Of a DNA stretch of 52,533 nucleotides, positions 7,135-15,270 are shown piece after piece. Below the pieces are notes generated by a model. It was not told the DNA's origin and ran no database searches. It saw nothing but the letters and a program-made list of their open reading frames with translations. This DNA comes from Microcaldota archaeon (GTDB lineage Archaea; Micrarchaeota; Micrarchaeia; Micrarchaeales; Micrarchaeaceae): the NCBI GenBank assembly GCA_014874295.1, contig JACWAL010000032.1:1-52533 (forward strand), written 5' to 3'. Made by a program: the position numbers and the translations under genes. Within the stretch, counting starts at the first letter, position 1, and each line of letters starts with the position of its first letter.

Positions 7135-7794
7135 TTGAGGAACGAAAGACCAAACCCCGTAGTGGACGCTTGTCTGAAGATGAGCTACGACCAGCCGGAA
7201 GGATGCCTGTTTGTGGTGGAACTTGACAACGTGCGCGGCTACTACAAGCCGTCGAACATGCAGATATTCAGGAAGGGAAACAAGCGTCTTTCTGTGCTGA
7301 ACGAGGCCGACAGCGTAATGATAAAAAAGCTCGCGAGCCTCGACGGCGCCATGATAATAAACAACAAGGGCCAGCTGGTGCAGGTCGGTGCGACGCTCAC
7401 GCATGCGAAGAACTTCCTGAGCCACGGCAAGCGCCATGCATTCGCGCTGGGGACGAGCGCGTACTCCCCAAAGCTTGTCTGCATGCTCGCGAGCGAGGAG
7501 GACAAGCACATACGCACATTCCGCGAGGGCTACCTGATAGCCAGCATAGACGCTGAAACGCACATGCCAGTGGACACGAGAAACAGGGTCGTGGAGCTGC
7601 TCACCTCCAGGGTAACCAGCCTGGTTGTCGCGAGCGGGATAGCGGCCAGCCTGCTGACAGTCAACCCGATACCTGCGATAGTCACGATAAGTGGCACGCA
7701 GGTAATAACATTCGAGGGCTTCGAACGCGTTCGCGAGTTCTTTGCGGGCCGCAGCAGGCGCCAGCAACCCATGAGCGGGAGCCATGCCAGATAA
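7135..7794 (+). CDS. DisA_N-domain protein, probable diadenylate cyclase (DacZ-like)
   Basis: A 219-aa protein whose central part matches the DisA_N (DAC) domain that makes cyclic di-AMP from two ATP. It shows D70-G-A72 in LDGAMIINNKGQLVQVGATL, then GKRHAFALGTSA and a strand CMLASEED, in the right order and spacing. The conserved RHR motif reads R100-H-A102, so one ATP-contacting Arg is lost; activity may be changed. Cyclic di-AMP governs osmolyte and potassium transport in other archaea. The start is TTG 7135, close behind a TATA box (CTTTATATAAACC, about 7091-7103); ATG 7180 is an alternative. It is a single gene, convergent with glutamate dehydrogenase. Confidence 0.75.
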   Translation: MRNERPNPVVDACLKMSYDQPEGCLFVVELDNVRGYYKPSNMQIFRKGNKRLSVLNEADSVMIKKLASLDGAMIINNKGQLVQVGATLTHAKNFLSHGKRHAFALGTSAYSPKLVCMLASEEDKHIRTFREGYLIASIDAETHMPVDTRNRVVELLTSRVTSLVVASGIAASLLTVNPIPAIVTISGTQVITFEGFERVREFFAGRSRRQQPMSGSHAR

Positions 7795-7819
7795 CAAGGA
7801 ATAAATGCACAGCATCTGA

Positions 7820-7847
7820 CTGGAAGGAATCAGAGGAAATCTTCCAG
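7820..7847 (+). terminator. Possible hairpin between convergent genes
   Basis: CTGGAAG (7820-7826) and CTTCCAG (7841-7847) form a 7-bp stem with a 14-nt loop in the space between the dacZ-like and gdhA 3' ends. No T-tract follows. It might aid 3' end formation of either transcript. Confidence 0.3.
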
Positions 7848-7945
7848 CGATGTGAGTTGGCGCATAAGGGGAAAAACGGCAGTTGCACAACCAGGCTCTG
7901 TTCAATGGCCTCCAAACTACTGAACGTTCACCGTGTTCAGGTACA

Positions 7946-9205
7946 TCAGTACCAGCCACGGGCCTTCATAGCGGCTGCAACCCTGCCCACCGCGATTGTA
8001 TATGCGGCCATGCGGTAGTTAATCTTCCTGCCTTTGTATTCCTTCTGTGCGTTGATGACATCCCTGAATGACTTCGTTATTATCGTGTCAAGCCTGCTGT
8101 ATACCTCGTCCCTGGTCCAGTAATACCCAGATATGTTCTGTGCCCACTCGAAGTACGAGACTATCACACCTCCCGAATTGACGAGGAAGTCCGGCATGCT
8201 CGGTATCCCGCGCTCGAATAGTATCTTATCCGCTTCAGGCGTGACTGGGCCATTCGCGAGCTCGAGCACCATCTTCGCCCTGACCTTGTCCGCGTTCGCC
8301 TTCGTTATCTGGTTCTCTATGGCCGCTGGTATGAGCACGTCCACGTCCATGTCGAGCAGCTCCTCGTTTGTTATCCTCTGCCCTCCCTTATAATCGTCCA
8401 CGGAACCGCGTTCTTTCGCCTCCTTCAGCTTCTTGTAATCAAGGCCGTTCGCGCTGTACACCCCTCCCTTCGAGTCGCTTATCGCGACCACCTTCGACCC
8501 AAACATCTTAGTCACCAGGTCGAGCGCGAAGTTGCCCGCGTTGCCGAACCCCTGTATTGCAATCTTCGCCTTCCTCAGGTTCATCTTCCTGAGCTTCGCG
8601 ACCTCGCGCAAAACGTACATGCCCCCCACTGCGGTTGAGTCGAACCTTCCCTGAGATCCCCACAACTCGAGCGGCTTGCCTGTTATCATGCCGAACTCAT
8701 CGCGCCCGTGCATCTTGCTGTACTCGTCGGCCATCCACGCCATTATCTGTGGGTTTGTGTAGACGTCAGGCGCGGGCACATCAGTGAACGGGCCGACGAA
8801 CTTGCCTATCGCCCTTATATACTGCCTTGACAGCACCTCCAGGTCCGTTTCTGACATCTTCTTCGTGTCGACTATAACGCCCCCCTTTGCCCCTCCAAAG
8901 GGTATGTCCGCGAGGGCGCATTTCCACGTCATCCATGCCGCGAGCGCCTTGACCGTATCGATGCTCTCCTGCGGATGGAACCTTATGCCCCCCTTTCCAG
9001 GGCCCCTTGCGTTGTTGTACAGCACTCTGAATCCCGTGAACGTCTTCGTGGTTCCGTTGTGCATCGTCACCGGAAAGTTGACTGTCACGCTCTGCATCGG
9101 TTCGCGGAGTATCGCGTGCACCTGCTTGTCCAGCTTCATTATCTCGGCAGCGTCGTCGAGCTGCTCCTGTGCTATCTTGAAAGGGTCAAGTTCTTCCGCC
9201 ATCAT
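7946..9205 (-). CDS. gdhA: Glutamate dehydrogenase
   Basis: A 419-aa enzyme of the Glu/Leu/Phe/Val dehydrogenase family, full length. It interconverts glutamate with 2-oxoglutarate plus ammonia using NAD(P)H in the cytoplasm, usually as a hexamer. The N-terminal domain shows GPGKGGIRFHP and PFGGAKGGV, holding the substrate-binding and catalytic lysines, and the Rossmann domain shows IAIQGFGNAG. The C-terminal SGGVIVSYFEWAQN is typical. A GTG at 9223 would add six residues, but ATG 9205 (or the adjacent ATG 9202) is preferred because it lies about 30 nt from the TATA box near 9240 and follows TGTGAT. The gene links nitrogen assimilation to the arginine-related genes further on only loosely. 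Confidence 0.95.
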   Translation of the reverse strand: MMAEELDPFKIAQEQLDDAAEIMKLDKQVHAILREPMQSVTVNFPVTMHNGTTKTFTGFRVLYNNARGPGKGGIRFHPQESIDTVKALAAWMTWKCALADIPFGGAKGGVIVDTKKMSETDLEVLSRQYIRAIGKFVGPFTDVPAPDVYTNPQIMAWMADEYSKMHGRDEFGMITGKPLELWGSQGRFDSTAVGGMYVLREVAKLRKMNLRKAKIAIQGFGNAGNFALDLVTKMFGSKVVAISDSKGGVYSANGLDYKKLKEAKERGSVDDYKGGQRITNEELLDMDVDVLIPAAIENQITKANADKVRAKMVLELANGPVTPEADKILFERGIPSMPDFLVNSGGVIVSYFEWAQNISGYYWTRDEVYSRLDTIITKSFRDVINAQKEYKGRKINYRMAAYTIAVGRVAAAMKARGWY

Positions 9206-9229
9206 ATCACAGTACTTACCCACCGCTGC

Positions 9230-9246
9230 TCAATTATTTATACTTG
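9230..9246. promoter_or_regulatory. Shared divergent TATA element, gdhA / DUF192 gene
   Basis: The string CAATTATTTATACTTG (9230-9245) reads as a TATA box on both strands. The two start codons (9205 on minus, 9267 on plus) both lie about 25-32 nt away, the normal archaeal TATA-to-start-site distance. Both mRNAs would therefore be leaderless or nearly so. No other A/T-rich box exists in the 61-nt gap. Confidence 0.55.
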
Positions 9247-9266
9247 CACAACAGTTATCGGTATCG

Positions 9267-9761
9267 ATGTCCGGAAAAGCGCGCGTGGTGCTGCTGGCCG
9301 CGGCGGCGATAACGTTGGCCGCTGCGATAGCCGCATACTCGCTGTTGTCATACAAGACAAGCGCACAGGCGCTGCCGAAGTCATTCACGGTTTCTGGGCA
9401 CACGTTCGAGTTCAGCACCTATGCTGTGACGGTTCAGCAGCAGGAACAAGGTCTCATGAACCAGACGATAACGAACGGCACATTCATGCTTTTCGTGTTT
9501 CCGTTATCATCGATATACCCGTTCTGGATGTACAACACGTACAACGCGCTTGACATAATGTGGCTGAACGGCACCAAAGATAATGCTATGGTGGTCTATG
9601 TCGCGGCCAATGCGCCTTCGTGCCTTTCCACAGCTGCATACTGCGAGAACCACATTTACACGCCGAATGCGGTTGCAAACTACGTGATAGAGACGAAGGC
9701 TGGGTTCGTCCAGGAATATGCCGTCGTCATAGGCACCCATATAAGATTCAACAGGCAGTAG
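9267..9761 (+). CDS. Membrane-anchored DUF192 family protein
   Basis: A 164-aa protein. Residues about 6-30 form one hydrophobic anchor (VVLLAAAAITLAAAIAAYSL), so the rest faces outward. Residues 40-164 match DUF192: QEQGLMNQTITNGTFMLFVF, then FWMYNTYNALDIMWL, then a C-terminal strand. The biochemical role of DUF192 is unsettled. The start ATG 9267 is about 27 nt from the TATA element shared with gdhA, so the message is probably leaderless. A longer open frame through gdhA on this strand is only antisense sequence. A T-run at 9782-9790 follows the gene. Confidence 0.85.
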   Translation: MSGKARVVLLAAAAITLAAAIAAYSLLSYKTSAQALPKSFTVSGHTFEFSTYAVTVQQQEQGLMNQTITNGTFMLFVFPLSSIYPFWMYNTYNALDIMWLNGTKDNAMVVYVAANAPSCLSTAAYCENHIYTPNAVANYVIETKAGFVQEYAVVIGTHIRFNRQ

Positions 9762-9781
9762 GGCGCTCCTTGCGGTTCACG

Positions 9782-9790
9782 TTTTTTTTT
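9782..9790 (+). terminator. T-tract terminator
   Basis: Nine consecutive T residues lie about 20 nt after the DUF192 stop. Oligo-T tracts are sufficient for intrinsic termination by archaeal RNA polymerase. Confidence 0.6.
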
Positions 9791-9876
9791 ACCGTTATAA
9801 CTTCAAGGCTGGCCTCTCCCCGGCGTGCGGCATACAGATAGAAGTGTCGTGGCGTTCAAACGTGACGCACCTGGTA

Positions 9877-10656
9877 TCAGCCAGTGCCCCCCCTTCCCAA
9901 GCTTTCCCTGTAAAATCTCATTATGCTCTTGTTGCCCGACCTGAGATATATCTCCCACTTGGGCAGTAGTTCCTGCTTTATCTCTGCCAGGCGCCCCCAT
10001 CCCCTGAACGGGGGGTAGGTAAAGGTCTGGTGCTTGTTCATGCGTTTGGCTAACTCGTTGTCTGTTACCAGCTCTATCACGGCATGCCCTATGTTCAGCG
10101 CATCCGCTGGCACGACTGAGTGCATGATCTCGTGCCAAAGTCCGGTAGAGATGCCGATGTCACACGCTATCCCGTTGCCCCACAGAATCGCATTACTGCC
10201 CATATACTTTCCAACCTCAGCATCTGGGTGTGTGATATATACCCTGAACATGCTCTTGCCGAAGTCGATGCCCGTAATCTCGCTCATTGTGGCAGTCGTA
10301 CCTACCAAATTTGTCTCCCACGCGCGCTTGCACCCTTCCATGAAGCGTCGCGTCTGGGAAAGCAACACACCATATTCTCTGCTGCGCTGTAGCGTGTTCA
10401 GGAATTCAGGCAGACCTTCGAATATGCCTTCCCCTCCCATGCGGCAGTCCATGGCATCGTCAGCTGCGCGGTCGAGCAGCCATGATCCAAACTGCCCCAT
10501 GTTCTCATCGAGCTTCGATGCGCGGTCTAAAATGGCCGCTACTGCGCTGGAGTTCGCGCGTATGTCCCGTCGCATCAGACTGAGTACAAGCACGTCTGGG
10601 TTCAGTATGAAGTTGAGCATGGACGTATTCGCCATGTTGTTGCGTAGCGATTCCAT
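9877..10656 (-). CDS. Putative zinc metalloprotease-like protein of unknown family
   Basis: A 259-aa soluble protein with a clear HExxH site, H175-E176-I-M-H179, preceded by GLW. It is followed by candidates for a third ligand in IELVTDNELAKR (E195, N200-E201), as in gluzincin-type peptidases. The N-terminal half is helical and charged and has no signal peptide. A TATA-like TTAAGTATT lies about 30 nt upstream of the ATG. No family name is recognised and the substrate is unknown. It is divergent from nothing obvious and shares orientation with the next gene (10709-11074). Confidence 0.7.
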   Translation of the reverse strand: MESLRNNMANTSMLNFILNPDVLVLSLMRRDIRANSSAVAAILDRASKLDENMGQFGSWLLDRAADDAMDCRMGGEGIFEGLPEFLNTLQRSREYGVLLSQTRRFMEGCKRAWETNLVGTTATMSEITGIDFGKSMFRVYITHPDAEVGKYMGSNAILWGNGIACDIGISTGLWHEIMHSVVPADALNIGHAVIELVTDNELAKRMNKHQTFTYPPFRGWGRLAEIKQELLPKWEIYLRSGNKSIMRFYRESLGRGGTG

Positions 10657-10708
10657 AATCAGCTTGCATCCGCGGGAATACTTAACGGTTTCGGCATGCC
10701 CGTGTCCC

Positions 10709-11074
10709 TCATCTTAGGCTGACGGGCTCCGCCTTTGTCGACTCCCTCTCTACAACAACGGCTGTGCCGTACGCCACGACCTCCGTCATGCTCTGCCCAA
10801 GGTCTGAGGAGTCGAAGTTCATCGCGACCACGGCGTTCGCGCCCATCGACTTCGCGTTCTCCTCGAGCCTCTGTATCGCGTGCTCCCTCGCGTCGGCCAG
10901 CATCTTCGTGTACTCCTTTATCTCTCCTCCTACTATTGTCCTTAACCCGGCGACGAAGTTGCCCCCTATGCCCCTGCTCCTCACGACAAGGCCGAAGCAG
11001 GGTCCTATCACGTTCGTTATCTTCATTCCAGGCACGTAGTTTGTGGTCACTACGGTCAATCCTTCGTTCGGCAT
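10709..11074 (-). CDS. YbjQ / UPF0145 family protein
   Basis: A 121-aa protein close to the family's usual length of about 105-120. It shows the family marks VTTNYVPG near the N-terminus, GGEIKEYTKMLADAREHAI in the middle, and the GANAVVAMNFDSS segment followed by AYGTAVVVE. Family structures form pentamers, and a heavy-metal-binding role has been proposed but not proven. A TATA box (CTTAAATAT, about 11107-11115) sits about 35 nt upstream. The C-terminal 12 residues look disordered. Confidence 0.85.
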   Translation of the reverse strand: MPNEGLTVVTTNYVPGMKITNVIGPCFGLVVRSRGIGGNFVAGLRTIVGGEIKEYTKMLADAREHAIQRLEENAKSMGANAVVAMNFDSSDLGQSMTEVVAYGTAVVVERESTKAEPVSLR

Positions 11075-11192
11075 GGAATCATCCTATAACAGTGCGCATC
11101 TGGCATATTTAAGAAGGTGTGCGCGGCCAGGAAGCCCTTAGTAACCAATAAATATATGGCGAGCAGTGTAAATAGTGGAGGATGGTGGCTTT

Positions 11193-13340
11193 ATGGCGTC
11201 GAAATCGGTCGAGTATGAGTACAATAAGCACAGATTCATAACCTCGAAGGCAGGGAAGGACCAGCAGAAGGAGGCCGAGAGGATAAGCACGAAGGCGCAG
11301 GACAAGCTCCAGAATCTGTTCGACGCTCTCGGTGAGGTCAAGGACGGGTTTGGGAGGCACATCGAGGACTACAAGGACACGATAAATGAGATGGAAGAGA
11401 GCCTGAAGCCGAAGCGTGAAGAGAAGGCCGCGGTCGAAGCCAAGGAAGAAAAGGTTGCGAAGTCACTACACCAACAGGACGCGCACGTGAATGATGCCGT
11501 GCTCGGAGCTGCTCTTCTCCAGGAACAGATGGACAGGCAAAGGGAGAAGGCACTGAGGCTTCTCACAGACCTGAGAAACGAGCAGGACACGCTGCATGAA
11601 AGGGAAAAGGAGGCAGACCTTGCCTGGAATAAGGAAAGAGCGGAGTTGCAAAAGGAACGAGAAGTGCTAGATAGAAAGGAGGCAGACCTGGAAAAGTTCC
11701 TGCAGTTGACTAAGCCAAAAGAAGGAGTACAGAAGCTTGGCGATACCGCCTTCGAAGCGGAGTTGCTGCGCGACAAAAAGAAGCTGCAAAAGGAGCAGGA
11801 AGAGCTTGATAGGAAAGAGAACGAGATGGTCGCTGCAGCGCAGAAGACGGTTGAAGCGCTTAAAAAGGAGAGCGAGAGGGTGCAGAAGACCATAGTGGAG
11901 AAAAGCCGGGCTGAGGTCGCAGCCCACGAAGAGCTCATAAGCAGATTCGAGGACGCGCAGAAGCGGCTCAGGCAGGAAGAGGAAGCAAGGGACACGATAC
12001 AGGAAGAGCTGATGGGGCTGAAGCTGAAAGAGAAGGCGATAAGCGACGAACTCGATGGGCCCGAGGGGAGGCTCGATGGGTACGAGAAGAGGCTGGCACT
12101 GATGGAAATGATCACGAAGATGTTCGGCAACATGCACGAATTGATAGACCACGGATCAATGAACGAGGCCATAGATATGACCGCAAGATTCGGCAGCCAC
12201 GTAATGGCGGCCGACCATCCCGATGAGATGAAGGACAACCTCTACCGCGAGGCCAAGGCTGTGCTCCGGCAGGCGAAGGAGAAGGTCGACAGCGACGACA
12301 TGGAAGACGCGTTAAAGACTTCAGTGAAGGCGGAGAGAAAGGCGCGTAGGTCGACTGATGCCAGTTACACGTGGGGTGTGCTGTACAAGCTGGGCCAATT
12401 GGCAAGCACGAAGTCGCACGGCATAAAGTCGTACGGGCAGGTCATCGACGAGATGTTCAACCAGCTAGAGGATGCTGCAAAGAACGAAGGCAGGATAAAG
12501 AACTACATAGAAAATATGGCAGCGGCCTACACGGGTGCCAAGATGATAGGCGAGGCGCTCAACTCCGTGAACGAGAAGGGCGACATCCACGAGATACCGA
12601 GGTTCTTCAAGAAGGCGAACGTCGCGGACTATGTCCCGCGAGTTTCATATAACCTGAAGAAGCCGACCAAGACCGCTCCAGATGCCGCGGAGACGGCCAA
12701 GCCCTCACGCAAGGAGAGCGAGGCTGTCAAGGTAAAGAGGGGCGATTTCGCCGACAGGGCGGCGGCCCTCAGCAGCTACTACATTGACCTCCAGAGCAGG
12801 GTGCAATCTGGGGACAAAAAGCTGGACAGGAAGATAACCGACGCGATAGCTGCAGCACACAAGGCAGAGGCCGCAGAGGCAGAGTTCGTCGAGGCGAGGG
12901 CCCTCGCCAACGAAGGGTGGATAAGGTTCTCAGGCAACCTCACGCCTGAGATGCAGAACAGGCTCAGGGTCCTCAACTCCAAAGCCATGACAATCCAGGA
13001 GCAGGACTCGCTCCTCAATATGGAGCTGATTCTCTTCCTTGGGAGGAATAGGGGCACATACTATTCCGACGACGGATTGTCGAAGGAGAACGCCATGTTC
13101 GTGAAATCGATAGCGAACATGAAGTTCGATGTCGAGCAGCACACGAACCCGGAGTTCCAAAGCAGTCCGCAGTGGGGGGCGCTTTGGGATGATGTATGGA
13201 ACATGTACCGCAGGCTCAAGAGGGGCAGTGCCGCCGAGAACCTCGGCACCCAGGAGGAAGAGGCCATGCAGCCGCCGGACAGCGGCCGGCCAGGGCCGCA
13301 CGGCAACGGCTCCACCCCCCCTCCCGCAGCTCCGATGTGA
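11193..13340 (+). CDS. Large coiled-coil protein of unknown function
   Basis: A 715-aa cytoplasmic protein. Residues about 20-320 are an almost continuous, highly charged coiled coil rich in Glu, Lys and Gln. Residues 330-620 are helical and less repetitive, and the last 35 are rich in Pro and Gly (SGRPGPHGNGSTPPPAAPM). There is no Walker A site, so it is not an SMC or Rad50 ATPase. The start ATG 11193 is used because a TATA box (AAATATATGG, about 11149-11158) puts the transcript start near 11172-11180; a GTG at 11175 lies upstream in frame. It precedes the RNA polymerase operon but has its own promoter. A structural or scaffold role is plausible; no family recognised. Confidence 0.8.
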   Translation: MASKSVEYEYNKHRFITSKAGKDQQKEAERISTKAQDKLQNLFDALGEVKDGFGRHIEDYKDTINEMEESLKPKREEKAAVEAKEEKVAKSLHQQDAHVNDAVLGAALLQEQMDRQREKALRLLTDLRNEQDTLHEREKEADLAWNKERAELQKEREVLDRKEADLEKFLQLTKPKEGVQKLGDTAFEAELLRDKKKLQKEQEELDRKENEMVAAAQKTVEALKKESERVQKTIVEKSRAEVAAHEELISRFEDAQKRLRQEEEARDTIQEELMGLKLKEKAISDELDGPEGRLDGYEKRLALMEMITKMFGNMHELIDHGSMNEAIDMTARFGSHVMAADHPDEMKDNLYREAKAVLRQAKEKVDSDDMEDALKTSVKAERKARRSTDASYTWGVLYKLGQLASTKSHGIKSYGQVIDEMFNQLEDAAKNEGRIKNYIENMAAAYTGAKMIGEALNSVNEKGDIHEIPRFFKKANVADYVPRVSYNLKKPTKTAPDAAETAKPSRKESEAVKVKRGDFADRAAALSSYYIDLQSRVQSGDKKLDRKITDAIAAAHKAEAAEAEFVEARALANEGWIRFSGNLTPEMQNRLRVLNSKAMTIQEQDSLLNMELILFLGRNRGTYYSDDGLSKENAMFVKSIANMKFDVEQHTNPEFQSSPQWGALWDDVWNMYRRLKRGSAAENLGTQEEEAMQPPDSGRPGPHGNGSTPPPAAPM

Positions 13341-13415
13341 TGCGGCTGTCCGCAGCAAACCCTAAGGCAGACTTCCAGTAATACAGCTATATCAGTCGCA
13401 AGCCTTGACTTCCGC

Positions 13416-13421
13416 TTTTTT
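13416..13421 (+). terminator. Short T-tract before the RNA polymerase operon
   Basis: Six T residues (CGCTTTTTTGG) about 75 nt after the coiled-coil gene stop, just ahead of the TATA-like sequence (AAGATATTTATTC, about 13431-13443) that serves rpoH. A plausible separator of the two transcripts. Confidence 0.4.
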
Positions 13422-13494
13422 GGAAAATTCGCAAGATATTTATTCCTTCTCATTCAAATACTAGCTGTGCCGCCCTTTCTCTGCAGGTGAAGCT

Positions 13495-13719
13495 TTGGTA
13501 TCCAGCTACGACCTCGTCCCGAAACATGTTTTGCTTAGCGACAGCGAGGCGAAGAAGGTAGCTAAGAAATTCAACGTTACGCTTGACAGGTTCCCTAAGA
13601 TACTGGAGAGCGACGCGCAGGCCGTCAAGCTCGGCGCGAAGCCAGGCCGGCTGATCGAGGTAACAAGAAACGACGGGAACGGCAACTACCTTTACTACAG
13701 GTACGTCGTAAAGGGCTGA
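13495..13719 (+). CDS. rpoH: DNA-directed RNA polymerase subunit H (Rpo5)
   Basis: A 74-aa subunit, the homologue of the C-terminal domain of eukaryotic Rpb5, which contacts downstream DNA. It shows the family sequence DLVPKH near the N-terminus, FPKILESD in the middle and GAKPGRLIEVTR at the end. The start is TTG 13495, supported by an AGGTGA ribosome site (13485-13490) four bases upstream; no ATG is available. It heads the operon rpoH-rpoB''-rpoB'-rpoA, the standard archaeal order, transcribed from a TATA-like box near 13435. Confidence 0.93.
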   Translation: MVSSYDLVPKHVLLSDSEAKKVAKKFNVTLDRFPKILESDAQAVKLGAKPGRLIEVTRNDGNGNYLYYRYVVKG

Positions 13720-13768
13720 AAGGGGGCGAATTTCCTCGGCGCAATGCCGAGTGGCTTGAGTGGTCCAG

Positions 13769-15262
13769 ATGAAGAAGCACGAAGTATTGGAATCATATCT
13801 CTCGTCGGTATCGATGGTGCAGCAGCAGATAGAGAGCTACAACCGTTTCATACACACGGGCATAAACAGGATAGTGGAGAGCCAGAGCAGGATAGAGCCC
13901 GACGTTTCAGACTTTGCGATAAAGCTCAACAGCATAAGGTTGGAGCAGCCCAAGATAATAGAATCCGACAGTTCCATACGCAGCTTCCTGCCCCATGAGG
14001 CGCTGATGCGCAACCTCACCTACGCGGCGCCGATGTACCTGACGTATACGCCCGTAATAAGTGGGGTCGAGAAGACGATCAACACGGGCGAGGCGTACAT
14101 AGGCGACATGCCAGTGATGGTCAAGAGCGACCTGTGCTACACGAAGAATATGAGCTATGAGCAGCTGCTCAGCGAGGGGGAGGACCCGGACGACCCTGGT
14201 GGTTTTTTCATAATCAAGGGCACGGAGCGCGTGCTTGTCGGCATCGAGGACCTCGCGCCCAACAAGATAATCTGCACCAAGGAGAGCGGCGGCGATGTTA
14301 CGGCCAAGGTCTTCTCCTCGACGCAGCTCAACTTCAGGGGGAGGTGCTCGATATCAAGAGACGAGTACGGCGTTTACACACTCATGTTTCCGACTCTTTC
14401 AAAGAGCCTGGACCTGGTGCTCGTGCTCAGGGCGCTCGGTATGACGCAGAACAGGATGCTTGACGACATCACGGACAAGGACGCCAGGAACGACATGCTG
14501 ATGAACGTAGGCATGAGCAAGGCGAAGGACATGTCCGTGCAGGACGCCGTCGCCGAGCTCGGCAGGATGTCCGCGCCGAACCAGGCGAAGGCATACCAAG
14601 ACAAGAGGGCGGAGTTCCAGCTTGACACCTACATACTCCCACACCTCGGCCTCAAGTCCGAGGCAAGGCTGGAGAAGGCACGCTATCTGATGAGAATGGC
14701 CGAAAGAGCTTCGCTCGTCGCTTACGGTTATATCAGGCCTGACGACAGGGACAACTACGCCAACAAACGTATCAACCTCGCGGGAGACCTCATGGAGGTG
14801 CTGTTCAGCAGCGCGTTCAAGTTCTTCATACGCGATGTCAAGTACCACGTCGAGCGCACGACCGCGAGGGGAAGGAAGCTCACAGTGCGCACCAACATAA
14901 ACCCTGACACGCTAACCGAGAAGATCCTATATTCGATGGGAACCGGATCGTGGCCTGCTGGGCAGACAGGGGTATCTCAGGTGCTCGACCGCGTCAACTT
15001 CTTCAGCTCGCTTTCGCATCTTAGGAGGGTGAAGTCCCCCCTGACCAAGAAGCACTCGCACCTGAGGGCAAGGGACGTCCACGGGACACACATAGGCAAG
15101 ATCTGCCCGTCCGAGACGCCTGAAGGGCCGGAGGTCGGGCTGACGAGGTACCTCGCGCTTATGGCAAAGGTAACTGTAGGGGCTGACGAGGGCATAACGT
15201 CCACCAAGCTGAAGGAGATAATGCACGGCTCTGGAGGCAAGCCGATAAAGGAAGAGGAGTAG
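13769..15262 (+). CDS. rpoB2: DNA-directed RNA polymerase subunit B'' (N-terminal part of Rpo2)
   Basis: A 497-aa protein covering the protrusion, lobe and fork regions of the second-largest subunit. Typical segments are IESYNRFI near the start, FIIKGTERVLVGIEDLAPNK, FRGRCSISRDEYGVY and the C-terminal HGTHIGKICPSETPEGPEVGL. It ends where other split archaeal B subunits end, and rpoB' begins 8 nt later, so this is natural splitting and not a frameshift. ATG 13769 is preferred, with an AGTGG stretch just upstream; GTG 13760 would add three residues. Confidence 0.95.
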   Translation: MKKHEVLESYLSSVSMVQQQIESYNRFIHTGINRIVESQSRIEPDVSDFAIKLNSIRLEQPKIIESDSSIRSFLPHEALMRNLTYAAPMYLTYTPVISGVEKTINTGEAYIGDMPVMVKSDLCYTKNMSYEQLLSEGEDPDDPGGFFIIKGTERVLVGIEDLAPNKIICTKESGGDVTAKVFSSTQLNFRGRCSISRDEYGVYTLMFPTLSKSLDLVLVLRALGMTQNRMLDDITDKDARNDMLMNVGMSKAKDMSVQDAVAELGRMSAPNQAKAYQDKRAEFQLDTYILPHLGLKSEARLEKARYLMRMAERASLVAYGYIRPDDRDNYANKRINLAGDLMEVLFSSAFKFFIRDVKYHVERTTARGRKLTVRTNINPDTLTEKILYSMGTGSWPAGQTGVSQVLDRVNFFSSLSHLRRVKSPLTKKHSHLRARDVHGTHIGKICPSETPEGPEVGLTRYLALMAKVTVGADEGITSTKLKEIMHGSGGKPIKEEE

Positions 15263-15270
15263 GTGTATTC

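Noticed and set aside
7120-7959. Minus-strand frame of 279 codons opposite the dacZ-like gene
   Set aside because: It has no recognisable domain, while the plus strand contains the DisA_N motifs in order.
8784-9266. In-frame upstream extension of the DUF192 gene across gdhA
   Set aside because: It would overlap glutamate dehydrogenase antisense for hundreds of bases. The signal anchor, TATA spacing and family match all support ATG 9267.
11369-12238. Long minus-strand frame opposite the coiled-coil gene
   Set aside because: It is rich in Ser and Phe, the antisense image of Glu/Lys codons, with no motif and no promoter. The plus strand has a coherent coiled-coil protein.
13720-13768. Additional small gene between rpoH and rpoB''
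   Set aside because: The gap is too short. A longer plus-strand frame from 13744 overlaps rpoB'' out of frame with no ribosome site or motif.
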